NCBI GenBank assembly: GCA_015178975.1
Contig: WHVD01000007.1
Span: forward strand, 372,001 to 436,000
Direction of reading: 5' to 3'
From: Hysterangium stoloniferum
Lineage: Eukaryota; Basidiomycota; Agaricomycetes; Hysterangiales; Hysterangiaceae
Length of the DNA stretch: 64,000 bases
Each line of letters starts with the position of its first letter. The first letter of the stretch is position 1. Below, one piece after another: positions 12,834 to 22,849 of this stretch. A program made the position numbers and the translations under genes. Below the pieces are notes generated by a model. That model was not told where the DNA came from. It searched no databases and saw only the letters and a program-made list of their open reading frames with translations.

Positions 12834-13084
12834 CGAGTGACAATGGAGGGTACGTTACCTGAGTTGCCTTCAGATTTTTTACTAGCAGAAATCCCATTGG
12901 AGGGCCACGTAGGATTGGATATCCCAGAAGTCCTACGATGACAGTATGGATCAGATGTTTTCTTCTCTAGGATATGGGCAACGCCGCAGGAGTATAAGGG
13001 TTTTACGTCGCAGGACAGGGTTCTGTTCTTAAATCTAGAGGGCATCAAACTACTTTGCATCCCTGATATTACCATTGGCACTCG

Positions 13085-14806
13085 ACGAGCGTGGGAAATT
13101 GTTATCTCGCATGCCCATTCCATCTTGGCCCATCTAGGGGCAAGGAAAACCATTACGTATTTGTGAACCAATGTGTGGTGGCCGTCATTAACCAAGGATG
13201 TTGAATTATTTTGCAAGTCATGCAGTGTCTGTGCCACTTTGAATTCTGAAACACAGAAACTGCAGGGACAGCTTTGCTCAATGGAAGTGCCATCACAGCC
13301 GTGGGAGGCAATTGGGATTGATTGTGTAGGACCCTTGCCAGCGTCTAGGAATTGCCTTGGAGAGTTCGATAGCATTTGCGTTATAATTGACCACTTAACT
13401 TGCATGGTCCATTTGGTACCAGTGTGCAGCAACTACACTGCTATTCAAATGGCTGAGGTGATTTTCAACCATGTTTACAAGTTGCATGGGCTGCCCGACA
13501 AAATCATTAGCGATCGAGATTCATTATTTACCAGTATCTTTTGGAGGGAGCTTCATTGGTTGATAGGAGTCGAATTGCAGATGTCTTCATCATACCACCC
13601 CCAAACAGATGGTGCTACCGAACATGCAAATCAGACAATGACACAAATGCTTAGGCAATGTGTAGCACCAAACCAGAAAGATTGGGTGTTGAAGCTGTCA
13701 GCTATTGAGTTCACGATGAATAACGCTACATCAGAAACAACTGGATTCTCACCGTTTTTTTTGAATTATGGTCAACTGCCACAGCCCCTGCTCTGGGACA
13801 ACAATACGAAGTATCCGGGTGTCCTTGAATTTGCAGAACAGATGAAGCTAGCAATCATGAATGCACATGATGAGATACTTACAGCCAGGGTTAAAAACTA
13901 CCTGGTTGCCATATCAAGCTGTTCAGCATGTTCATCCATTGAAGGCTTACCTGGAGGCACTAGGTGTTACAAGTGTTCGATCATTGCCCAGGGGCCAAGG
14001 GCAGCTCTCGAATCACATCGAAATTGCCAAGATGTCTTTGAGCTCGGAGTGTCATCAGGAAGTGTCTTGCAAAACAAGCGCTGAAGACTTGCCTTCTATT
14101 TATGTTGGTTCAGCTATTCCAATCGCTGGGCAAGAATCACCCACTATGGATGCTCAGGATTATCCAACGCAAGTATCCACTGAGTTTTTGATGACTACAA
14201 TGGCTGCCGTTCACAATAGTGCTCTTCGAGGCGTCCAAGTGGCATGGGACTTGCGTATGGAGCAGTTCGAGACTACATATGCAGCGTCAACTCCTCGAAG
14301 CACAGCAGAGGAATACCATACCACAACCCAAATCTACAGTCAACCCTCGTGTAAGGGAAAGGACCCGTGCCTGGAGGGAGAGACAACAACCTGCATTGCT
14401 GATTGACAGGTTGTCTCCACGGGGACGGACCAGGGAGCCTGCCATCCCCACAGGCCTCAAGTGCTATACGTCACCAGAGAAGGAGGCGGCAGCAGAGTAC
14501 CTCCAGACCAGTGGCATCATCTTCAGTGCACTGCCTTGAAACTCGGCCTGTGAAGGGCATGCCAGTCTTAAGTCCACTGCAGGCCACTGAGGGATGTGTA
14601 AGGGCATCAGCACAATATCAGGTGATGAAGAAGGACAGGTCAGATGCATTGACTCAACAGATTGGTCACGGTCAACAGGAGGAGATGGACCTCGATGGCG
14701 GTTATGTGAGTGACGATTTAGACGAGCTGGAGCAGGGGGTGGGACAATTGCATCGTTCCACCAGTCCGCTGTTAATTGCACACTGTGTTGCAGCGTGGGA
14801 GGGTGG
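13085..14806 (+). pseudogene. gypsy-1 integrase and C-terminal tail, internally deleted
   Basis: The integrase region has an N-terminal zinc-binding H-H-C-C pattern (HAHSILAHLG, CKSCSVC), interrupted by a TGA in front of NQCVVA. The catalytic core frame is open from 13173, with acidic sites in IGIDCVGPLP, IISDRDSLF and GATEHANQT (the usual D-D-E). About 400 bp present in the other copy (bases corresponding to 32022-32420) is missing at about 13890, where GGGTTA is joined to AAACTACCTGG. The chromodomain-like segment is therefore lost. The downstream tail is shifted between frames to about 14760. It cannot yield an active integrase fusion. Confidence 0.8.
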
Positions 14807-14807
14807 G

Positions 14808-15085
14808 TGTAACGGGAGCAGACCTGGTGGCAGACTTGGCATGGAGCGGTCTACCGCCGTTGTCTCAGGGGGTAAAGAGAGGGTAGATAATTTTCCGATC
14901 ATTACACTGTTTCATTTCTATTATCTGTCGCTAGGGGGTTTAGTCTACGAATGCTAGCATAAATAGGGAAGCCACCATTAGCTACAGTAGTTATTTTGAA
15001 TTGGAGCCTATTCCTACTCTGCTCGTTCCTCTTCGTAAGAAGCTCCAACCGAAGGATTATGCTATCTTTAAAGCCGAACCTTACA
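14808..15085 (+). mobile_element. 3' LTR of gypsy-1
   Basis: This 278 bp LTR begins TGTAACGGG directly after a purine tract and ends CCTTACA, so the termini form TGTAA...TTACA. A near-identical copy lies inverted at 30838-31116. The abrupt end of similarity between the two copies at 15085/30838 supports the boundary. Confidence 0.85.
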
Positions 15086-15434
15086 GTCAGCAACTCTTGA
15101 ACTTAGCTAATCATCTAAGTTCCCCCAGCCTCACAGCTACCCTTTAGGCTTATTAATTACATAATAAACCTAATAAGTCTCTAAGTATCCTTACTGAAAT
15201 CCCTGCCAATACTAGATTACTCAAGGCCCAGCCCTAAGTTTATTTAATTAATCAAGTACAAGCACTCAGATAATCCAATACAAATCATGTTGATTACTCA
15301 AGGCCCAGCCCTAAGTTTATTGAATTAATCAAGTACAAGTACTCAGATAATCCAATACAAATTATGTTCTCTATTAATAAATTATTTAACACCTTGTTAA
15401 ATAACTATTAATAGTTACAAATAAGCATACAAGA
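15086..15434 (+). repeat. Repeat E copy with internal 77 bp tandem duplication
   Basis: This AT-rich sequence matches, inverted, 50371-50642. It starts directly after the gypsy-1 LTR (TCAGCAACTC) and ends where another LTR begins. A 77 bp unit occurs twice in tandem (15215-15291 and 15292-15368, a few differences); the other E copy has one. In the other copy the terminus reads TGTCAGCAAC, so E may be an LTR, but its far end is not defined here. Confidence 0.7.
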
Positions 15435-15864
15435 TGTCACAACCATCACATGTCACATATTGTCACAAACATTCAAAGGTAACTTTCGACAACTCTTCGA
15501 CCTATCGAATTCGACTCGACAAAACCGAACATTATTCGACACCATTGAATCTCTTTCGACATGTCTCATTTCGACATCATATATGATTTCATAATTAGTT
15601 CATAACATAGTCATAACGATACGACGAAAAGCATAAAAGGGCTATGAAAGGAGCAAGGGAAGTCAGTTGAAATATCTGTATATTAGTGATATTAGTAATC
15701 TATCTTGTTGTAACTTCTTCGACAAATACTTCCGTGAGTTCTCACAACTGGTAATAGCCTCTTACTTCGTCGACAGGGCAAATATATACTTCATCGAACG
15801 AGGCTTTCGGGTTCGATTAATAGAATAATATTCAACTTTATTGAAGAATAATCGATTCGTGACA
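15435..15864 (+). mobile_element. 5' LTR of a second Ty3/gypsy family
   Basis: This 430 bp sequence begins TGTCAC and ends GTGACA, a perfect 6 bp terminal inversion. It is rich in TTCGAC words, has a TATA-like CATAAAAG at about 15632, and is followed downstream by gag/pol-like sequence in the same orientation. It interrupts repeat E: the E copy at 50.4 kb continues without it after CATACAAG. The 3' LTR is not in the window, because the element is truncated in its RT. Confidence 0.75.
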
Positions 15865-15889
15865 GTATATTTCGACTATCAACTGTTGA

Positions 15890-17040
15890 TGAAGCCCAGG
15901 ACGCGATCCGAGACTACCAAAGCATCAAGTTCCACAGCACTTCAATCCGTGGCTCTCACTCCTTTGCCAAGAGTTATTCGGCCATCGTGAATTCCAGTTT
16001 CTCCTTTAACCAAAACTAGAAGAACTGTGATGTCTTCAACCCGAGAACCTGAAGAAGTTCAAGAATTGAAAAGGGATACTCTTCAGGCGTGTGAAGAGTA
16101 TTGAAGAAGACTTGATCATGCCGAAAGAGATTCCTGTGTAATATTACGAGCGGTAACAATTTCTGATTCTTTAATTATTGAACTTAAATCGAAAAAAATT
16201 CCAAAAATGAAAGCATTAATTGATTCAGGATCTAGTCATCTTTTTATGGACAAAACATTTGCACGACAGAATAATCTATCTTTCGACCAATTGAAAAATC
16301 CATTATCATTAAAATTAATTCACGGATCGACTCTGACATTGGGACAAATCACGTATACAACTACATTACAAGTTTACTTTCCATCCACGCAAATTCAAGA
16401 ATTACAATTATTTCTAACCAATCTCGACTCGTCTTGTCAAGTGGTATTAGGACTCAACTGCTGAAGCAATACAATCCTGCGATTGACTGGCGATCTGGCC
16501 GTATATCGTTCGAACCTACTTCGACACCTTCGACAAATCCAAATCCGATTCAACTGTCAATTGAAACGTTATCGTAAGAGAAGCATGCTTTGACCTCGGT
16601 GAGTCATTCATCGACATCTGAGAAAATCCGTGAAGAATCGAAATCTGAGACTGTTAATCCGAATATCAATATAGTCAATCAAAAGACTTTCTTACGAGCT
16701 GCAAAAGCAAAAGACTCTCAAACCTTTGTGGTCTTTATTCGCAATGAATCTTTCAAGACTTGTAAGGCCTCCAGTGCAAAAACTACGACTTCAACATCAT
16801 TCGACATACCGAACGTTCCGACCAAATATTCCTACTTCTCGGATGTTTTCGACAAAAAAGAAGCTGAAGCTTTACCTCAACATCAAAGTTATGATCACAC
16901 TATCCCATTAGAAGAAGGAACTATTCCACCTATGGGTCCGATCTATTCGTTATCCGAGACAGAACTTCAAGTGCTACGAGAATATCTCCAAGAGAACCTT
17001 TCGAAGAAGTTTATTCAATCGTCGCAATCTCCCACTCTAG
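15890..17040 (+). pseudogene. Second Ty3/gypsy family: protease and start of reverse transcriptase
   Basis: A retropepsin-type aspartic protease frame runs 16207-16464, with the active-site motif ALIDSGSSHLF and the later VVLGLNC. A frame at 16590-17040 carries the start of a Ty3/gypsy RT (FSDVFDKKEAEALPQH, YDHTIPLEEG, IYSLSETELQVLREYL), where similarity stops at about IQSSQSPT. Everything after that is unrelated. Gag is not recognisable. The protease and RT lie in different frames separated by a stop. The enzyme pair would mature the polyprotein and copy the element RNA; neither can be made here. This family differs from the elements at 12.1 and 30.8 kb. Confidence 0.8.
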
Positions 17041-18000
17041 TTTTGGCACTGCCAATAGAGAAGTTTGTTTGTCCTTCCCAGCAGGGGGTTCAGAAAATGG
17101 GTGGCACAGATATCCTTCACCTCTTGAAGTCTATCCTGCCTTTCTCTCAACCACTCTGGATCTTCAAACCATAATGGCTTATACTATGATTTTGTCAACC
17201 CATTGCTGCCATGTTCCTACGATTGAACCATAATGGCTATCCTACACTATGCCGACTGCATCGGCCCTTTGCTGCCTATGTTCCTATGATAATCCAGTGG
17301 CTCTTTGAAGACACATCTGTTCTGTCTTCCCTCTCCTCATCCTGGCAGGATCCTTCAACTGCATTCTTTTGGCAACATTCATGATATGTTCACTCCTGGC
17401 CCTCTGTGCCTCCACTCCATTCTTCTTATGGGCTCACTCATGTCCCCATCAGCATGTTTTCTGCAATGGAGCTTGTGGCCCTTGGATTTGCTTCCACCAG
17501 GGGTCCGCTCACCCAAACATGGACAGAGACAAAGATGGAATGGACTAATCTCATTAGTCAGTGTTCTTTGTAATGGGAGTGTTTTCCCTTTTAAATGCCA
17601 CTATTGTACAGTCAGCTCCCGCTGCCTTTTGTCTCTTGCCACCATCGTCTGAGTGGCCGGCCCTCAAGGATTGCTCAGCCTTTCCTTGAGTCTTTTTCTT
17701 TTTCCCATCATCCCACTCTTTCCTGCTCCTTTATTGCTCTAAAACTTGTAGTTTAGATAGATTTCTTATGTATTTACTATTAGTTTGGCATGCTGCTGGG
17801 GCTTGCTCATGTCCCTATCAGCATGTTTTGCACAATAGAGCCTGCAGTCCCTGGATTCGCTTCCACCAGGGGTCCGCTCACCCAAACATGGACAGAGACA
17901 AAGATAGGATCCAAAGTGAGAGTGGTGGGGACACTTCACACTATGAACCTTATGCCTCCTGTAATGATAACTTGGATGATAGTCACCTGACTCCAACCTG
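17041..18000. other. Unassigned spacer with a 105 bp direct repeat
   Basis: No gene is recognised. Two direct copies of a segment of about 105 bp lie at 17432-17536 and 17801-17906 (shared GCTTCCACCAGGGGTCCGCT core), 369 bp apart. A looser duplication around ACCATAATGGCT occurs at 17166-17290. The direct repeats could be fragments of a small LTR element or a segmental duplication; no TG...CA termini are evident. Confidence 0.5.
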
Positions 18001-18600
18001 ATGACACCCAAAAACCTTAGAGACATAATGACAAGATCTCTTGATCACCAGGACTTGCGAAATTGTCGGTTAGAGATGGCACAAGATGCGCAGACGCTGA
18101 GGGACATATTCTCCCAGATACTAGTGACAACATGTGTCACTCTGGTCCTTGTTTGCAGTGCTTGGAGCAGGAATCCAGGCAGGTGCTCTGAAACCTTCTG
18201 TTTAAAAGAAAATAAAACAGTTGTCAAATTAAAAACTAATGAGTAAAATGGTTTTAAGTGCTGCAAGGAAGTTTGGCTATCTGGGATGCTCCAAGGCATT
18301 CCAGTTCAGGCATACTCTAGATTGCTGGGACTTCTCTGTGTGAACTGTCCAGATTCAATCCCAATTTACAGATGCCTCATTGTCTTTGAGACATCCTGTG
18401 GCCTTGGTGCATCTCCCTCTTTATTTCCCTTCCTCAAGAAATTTCTGACAACCAATCAACTCCACTTGTCATCAAAGAGATTCCAGTCATGGTTACAGAA
18501 TATTGGTCAAATGCAGATGTGTCATCCAACAGGCTTTGTTATGTCTAATTTAGAACCATTTGGTACATATCAAAGTCTCCTCCATGGTTATTTTGTCTGT
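18001..18600 (+). repeat. Repeat B copy
   Basis: It aligns with 6280-6920 and 37606-37900 through TTAGAGACATAATGA, GGGATGCTCCAAGG and GGGACTTCTC. It contains a stretch of about 140 bp (about 18110-18245) absent from the copy split by the long gypsy element. A 30 bp stretch just beyond (18666-18696) matches the inside of the 1.06 kb LTR family. Confidence 0.6.
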
Positions 18601-18819
18601 TATGGTTTTTGTTAGGATACACACACAGGGTGGGTCTCTGGAGAAACCCACAGGATATCCGGTAGGACTTGGCTTCAGCTTATAGGCTGCACCCTCGCTA
18701 GATCGTGTTGTCCAATTTCGAACAGGTGGATGGGTGTGAGGAGTATGGCATGTGACCTTATTTGTATCAATTTGGCATATTGAACTTTGTTCATTCATCT
18801 CCTTGACTCCTTACCACCA

Positions 18820-19854
18820 GTATGAAATCCATCTCTGCTGAAAAGCATTCTTCTGTTGTTTCTCTCCTCAATGAGGGGTATTCCATCATCAAATTCAAGC
18901 TAGGACTGGCCTGGGGAAGGGTACTATTGGAAGGATCAGTAGGGAGGTAGAGGGGGATAAGGAAAATCATCCTGGTGGCCATCCTTCCAAGTTTTCCCCT
19001 TATGATAAACTGTCAATTATCTGTCAAATCAGCTCTGGGAAGCTTGACAATGCTATCCAAGCCACCCAATTCATAAATTCCATCATATCTAACTCTGTCA
19101 CTCCTCAGACTGTTAGGAATGTGTTGAAGGAAGCTGGCTTTAGGTCAGCAACAAAGAAGAAAGTCCCTATGCTCAAGGGGTCTGTCTCATTGTCAGCAAT
19201 ATCTAAAGTTTGTCCAATACCATGAAAATTGGACTATGGAGGACTGGAAGAGGGTGTTGTGGACTGATGAGACAAAAATCAATAGGATTGGGTCAGATGG
19301 GAAGGTATATGTTTGGAAGCAACAAGGGGAACCAGTATCAGACAGAATCACCACATCAACTGTCAAACATGGAGGGGGGAATAACCTGATGGTTTGGGGG
19401 TGTATAGGCTGGAATGGGGTGGGGGTCAGTGGGGAAGCTGATAGAGGTGCAGGGGAACATGGATGCAGTGCAGTATTGTGAGATTTTGGAGGAGGGAGTG
19501 GAGGAGATCATTGAAAGTTTGGAGATGGCTGAGGATAAGTGGTACTTCCAACAGGACAATGATCCAAAACATACCGCAAAAAAGGCAGACCAGTGGTTTT
19601 CTGACACTAACATCATTCCTATGAAGTGGCCTGCCCAATCCCCTGATCTAAATCCCATTGAACACCTCTGGCAACACCTCAAGGCCAAACTCCAACAATA
19701 TGACATACCACCCAAAGGAGTACATGAATTATGGGACAGGGTGGCAAATGAGTGGAGTGAAAGACCACCAGAGACATGCCAGAAGCTAATAGCAAACATG
19801 TCTAGGAGGATACAGGCAGTTTTAAAGGCAAAGGGGGGTCATACAAAGTATTAG
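18820..19854 (+). pseudogene. Tc1/mariner-like transposase (DD34E), frameshifted
   Basis: The N-terminal helix-turn-helix region starts at the ATG at about 18820 (SISAEKHSSVVSLLNEGYS) and shifts frame at about 18905 into GRISREVEGDKENHPGG. It then runs through SVTPQTVRNVLKEAGFRS. The catalytic domain starts near 19225: first Asp in LWTDETKINR, second in YFQQDNDPKHT, and Glu in SPDLNPIEHLW. There are 34 residues between the second Asp and the Glu, the DD34E spacing of Tc1-type transposases. Two further frame changes occur (about 19190 and about 19425 in a G-run). The enzyme would cut and paste the element at TA sites. With at least three frameshifts it is dead. The C-terminus KGGHTKY ends at TAG, 19854. 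Confidence 0.9.
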
Positions 19855-19867
19855 ATTGTAAAATAAT

Positions 19868-20086
19868 AGAGGGTCAAAAAACTGCCCCAATGAGTGATTA
19901 TTTTGTTTGATTTATTGAGCAATGAGTTTTGATTGGAATCACATGATTTCTCAAGTTGGTGGATAGCCAACATGTTCTAGTATATCATGAGAATCCTTCA
20001 GAACTTTTGCTGATGCCATTCCTTCACACAATATCAATCTTTCTAAAACGCACAAACATTGGGACAGTTTTTTGACCCACTGTACA
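19868..20086. repeat. Inverted-repeat pair at the Tc1 3' end
   Basis: GGGTCAAAAAACTGCCCCAA at about 19871 recurs inverted at about 20058-20082 with one change. The outer copy ends CACTG next to TA, as expected for the 3' terminal inverted repeat of a Tc1 element. The inner copy may be a subterminal repeat or the start of a small TA-flanked non-autonomous element of about 215 bp. No matching 5' terminus was found near 18.6-18.8 kb, so the transposon is 5'-truncated. Positions 20087-20411 contain nothing I can identify. Confidence 0.55.
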
Positions 20087-20411
20087 TACTTCATGTTATC
20101 ACTCAAGCATTCAATCTTCAGGTACGTTGTGTTGGTATCAACCGGATTCATGCAGTGTATTGTGATATCTGGCAAGAGGCTGAGGGGAGATGATGTTTAT
20201 TCAAATTTTTCATCAATGCTCATGAGTGACATTCACAAGAATGATTGTGTAGCACACTTCCAAACAATAGTTGTTGAGATACAGCAATAGTTTTAGATCA
20301 GTAAACATTTTCTTGGGTCTAGTATAGACAATTAAAAACATGTTATAGAGTAGTATTTAGTGGTACACAAGGAATGGAGTGCAGTTATCAAGAAATAGAA
20401 GCTATTTATCT

Positions 20412-22451
20412 CTAATCAAAATGGCTTGTTGTCATGAATGGCAATGTCAGGGGTGACAGATTGGTATGGAGAACAGGAGAAGGGGAGTGATGAGGATAAT
20501 GATGGAGTGGGGAGCAGATCGTTGGAACATGGGCATTGGCCATATTGAACTGAGAGTGTGAGGGTTGTGGATAGTGGGGCTGGTTACACAACATCTCAAA
20601 AATCTGTAAATCCCTCTCTGCCCTATCTGTACATCTACTCTCACAATCCACATCCTGCTGTAACTGCCTAATCTGGCCATCTGCCTCATGAAGTTGAGTT
20701 GTTAGAGAATGTAATTGAAAATTTTCAAATCTACGAGCCTGACAGTTGTCCTCTCATGCTGCCTGAACCTCTGGATCAAAGACACATGCTATGTTGGCCA
20801 ATGTACCACGAAGCTGTGATGATGTTGTGCGTAATCCACATCCCTCTGATTTTGGTTCATGTTTGAGTTGATGGGCAATGTAGCTCTTCGTTTTATGTTT
20901 AATTGGTGAACATGCAGGTGAATGGTCATATGAGATGACAATCACATCCTCTTCCATCCCTTAATCACATACAACATCAGATACAACTGAGTTGTTGATG
21001 TAATGCTCAATTTGATGAGCATGCTCTATCTCCCATGGACATTCTGAATTTCCAGTTGGTTTCGTTACACATACCAACTAGAAGTTGTATGATATTAGGT
21101 GTGGTTGTGGTAGTTTGTTAATAATATACCTTTTTGAAATGTTTCTCCACCACATCAGCCCCTCTAATTGGCTGTCCATTTGAGACAGCCCAAGCCTCAA
21201 ATCTTTTATAAAATAATGCCCATTCCTTAGGTCCAGCTGGCAAGATCTCTTCTGTGAATTCCATCAGTGCCTCAAGATCAGCCTGACTCCACTTTTTTGC
21301 CCCCAGTGCTCTACCCCACCTTAGAGATAAACCTTCATCCCCCACATCATCCTCATAGTCATCATCAAAAGTATCCCACTTTCTCTTTGATACAGGCTCA
21401 TTTCCATGTCCTCCACATCCCCTATGACCTGCAGGGGCAGTATGCTTCCTTGGTCTGGTAGTCACATTGTGTTTTGCTCTCATAGAGATAGCTGCAATTG
21501 TTGGGCCAGGCAGGTCATTCTTGTCAGATGCACCTTGTGGAAAAATGAATGGTTTGTTGGTGGGGTGGGGATTAGGCTTTGTTGGTATTGTATGATCAAT
21601 GTTTGTGGATGAGAAGTTGGAAGGAGAGAGGGGGAGAGATGGACAACATTCTTGCTGATGTAAGGGAGTGTCACTCCCTACACTGTGATTTGGTAATATT
21701 TGATCCTATTGTTCACCATTTCCCATTGTTCCACTTCCCTTGTTCTCACTCCTATTGTTCTCATTCTCATTGTTCTTCACTTGTATATATTCTGTACATG
21801 TGGATTACAATACAGTAGTGGTTTATTTCCCATCACTCATTCTAGTGTCTGTCTGCCCCTGCAGCAGATACTAGTCTTACACTGATTCAGGGAGGGCCGA
21901 TCAGTAGGATGGATGGAACTTGTGTAAGAGAATGATGTAGGCTCCAATCTTTGCTGGCTCCAAGCAGGGGGAGTAGGAAATAACGAATTGAGAGGGGGAA
22001 GTCGAGTAGTGTACATGTCAGTAGGGGCATCCAGCTTGGTGGAAGGAAAGGATACAGACCATGTTGGACATGGTTCAAAGGTGCTGTAAGACATTTAAAA
22101 GGAATAGCAAAGCAGAGATGTTACCACCATTGAAAGTTTGACTTGTATTTCAATCTATAGCCCCTATATGTTTGTAACCTTTGTATTTATTTGTGTAAAT
22201 TGTTTGACACATTTCACTGAATGTTAAATAGTGTTTTACTCACCAGTAAACCTTAAAGGACTTTCTAGACAAAAAGGGTATAGCATAGCAATGAACGAAG
22301 CAGGAGTCGCAGCTGCAGACCAATACATAGAGGGCAGCCAGGTGGCAGCAGTGGAAGCAAATGACTGAAAAGGATATATAGATTTGTTAGTAATCAAGTC
22401 TTCACATAAACTGTAGCTGAAATATGGATCCGATGACGAGTATATGCGCAT
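20412..22451 (-). pseudogene. SANT/Myb-like (DUF6818-type) gene, split by a solo LTR and with two stops
   Basis: Minus-strand gene in three exons. Exon 1 runs 22451-22252 (ATG, serine-rich, ends SPL); donor GTTTAC, acceptor TTACAG. Exon 2 runs 22083-21130 and is Pro/Ser-rich. It then has an acidic stretch and a SANT-like helical domain (WSQADLEALMEFTEEILP, EWALFYKRFEAWA, VVEKHFKK). A 52 nt intron at 21129-21078 follows. Exon 3 runs 21077-20412: CVTKPTGNSECPWEIEHAHQ, two in-frame stops (CAA/CGA-type changes), then a coiled-coil segment and a Pro/His-rich tail. Exon 2 is interrupted by a 223 bp LTR plus 4 bp target duplication; the frame reads straight across once these are discounted. Such SANT-like proteins are common in basidiomycetes and some accompany transposons. 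The function here is unknown and the gene is inactive. Confidence 0.7.
21659..21881. mobile_element. Solo LTR (223 bp) inserted in the SANT-like gene
   Basis: Termini are TGTAAGG...CTTACA, flanked by the 4 bp direct repeat CTGA. A second member of the family lies at 52866-53070, flanked by CTCA. Internal sequence has a TATATATT word and an unusual run of CCCATTGTT-like submotifs. Absence of internal element sequence and presence of a target duplication mark it as a solo LTR left by LTR-LTR recombination. Confidence 0.85.
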
Positions 22452-22849
22452 ATATTGAAGTGCCGTCAAGGGGGGAGTAACTCCTAATTACAAATTTCCC
22501 CTAATAACTCTCTTAAAATAATTAGAAAGTATATAAAAAGTTGTGATATTTCGCCATATACCTCAGTGAAGTTTACTCACTCACTCACTGAGCTTCGCAA
22601 ATAGACTCTACCCTTCCGAAATCTTGTCTTCTAATTAACAAGATTAATATATGACACATTGAGAATTAGGTACTCACAAAAATTATGAACGAGGGTCCTG
22701 ACCCTCGTTCATAATTTTTCGTTTAGGACGAATCATCCACCTTCGAAAGGTGACGTGACAGCTTCCCTGTCGTCGCTTAACCATCGGCATACCGGCAGTA
22801 TCACTTAGAACTGGGAATTTAGAATTCTAGCGCTACGGAGAGTCATCTA
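22452..22849. other. Intergenic spacer with a perfect palindrome at 22678-22719
   Basis: No gene is recognised. A perfect 20 bp inverted repeat with a 2 nt centre (CT) spans 22678-22719: arms start AAAAATTATGAACG and meet at GGTC-CT-GACC. A short CACT repeat (about 22578-22592) precedes it. The palindrome is not a family A, B or C motif. Confidence 0.85.

Larger units (their letters stand above)
12063..15085 (+). mobile_element. Ty3/gypsy retrotransposon, 5'-truncated copy (gypsy-1)
   Basis: It corresponds to the 3' half of the long element at 30838-37605: RNase H (12075-12833), a zinc-binding and DDE integrase region (about 13085-13890), a C-terminal tail, a polypurine tract (about 14796-14807) and a 3' LTR. 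The 5' edge falls in the RT/RNase H linker and abuts a family A fragment, so the copy is truncated. Relative to the longer copy, about 400 bp including the chromodomain-like segment is deleted at about 13890. A stop codon in the linker near 13165 also breaks the polyprotein. Confidence 0.9.

Noticed and set aside
12830-13432. 200-codon minus-strand frame over the gypsy integrase (and its mirror at 32881-33204)
   Set aside because: It is antisense to the integrase zinc finger and core, which carry the recognisable motifs.
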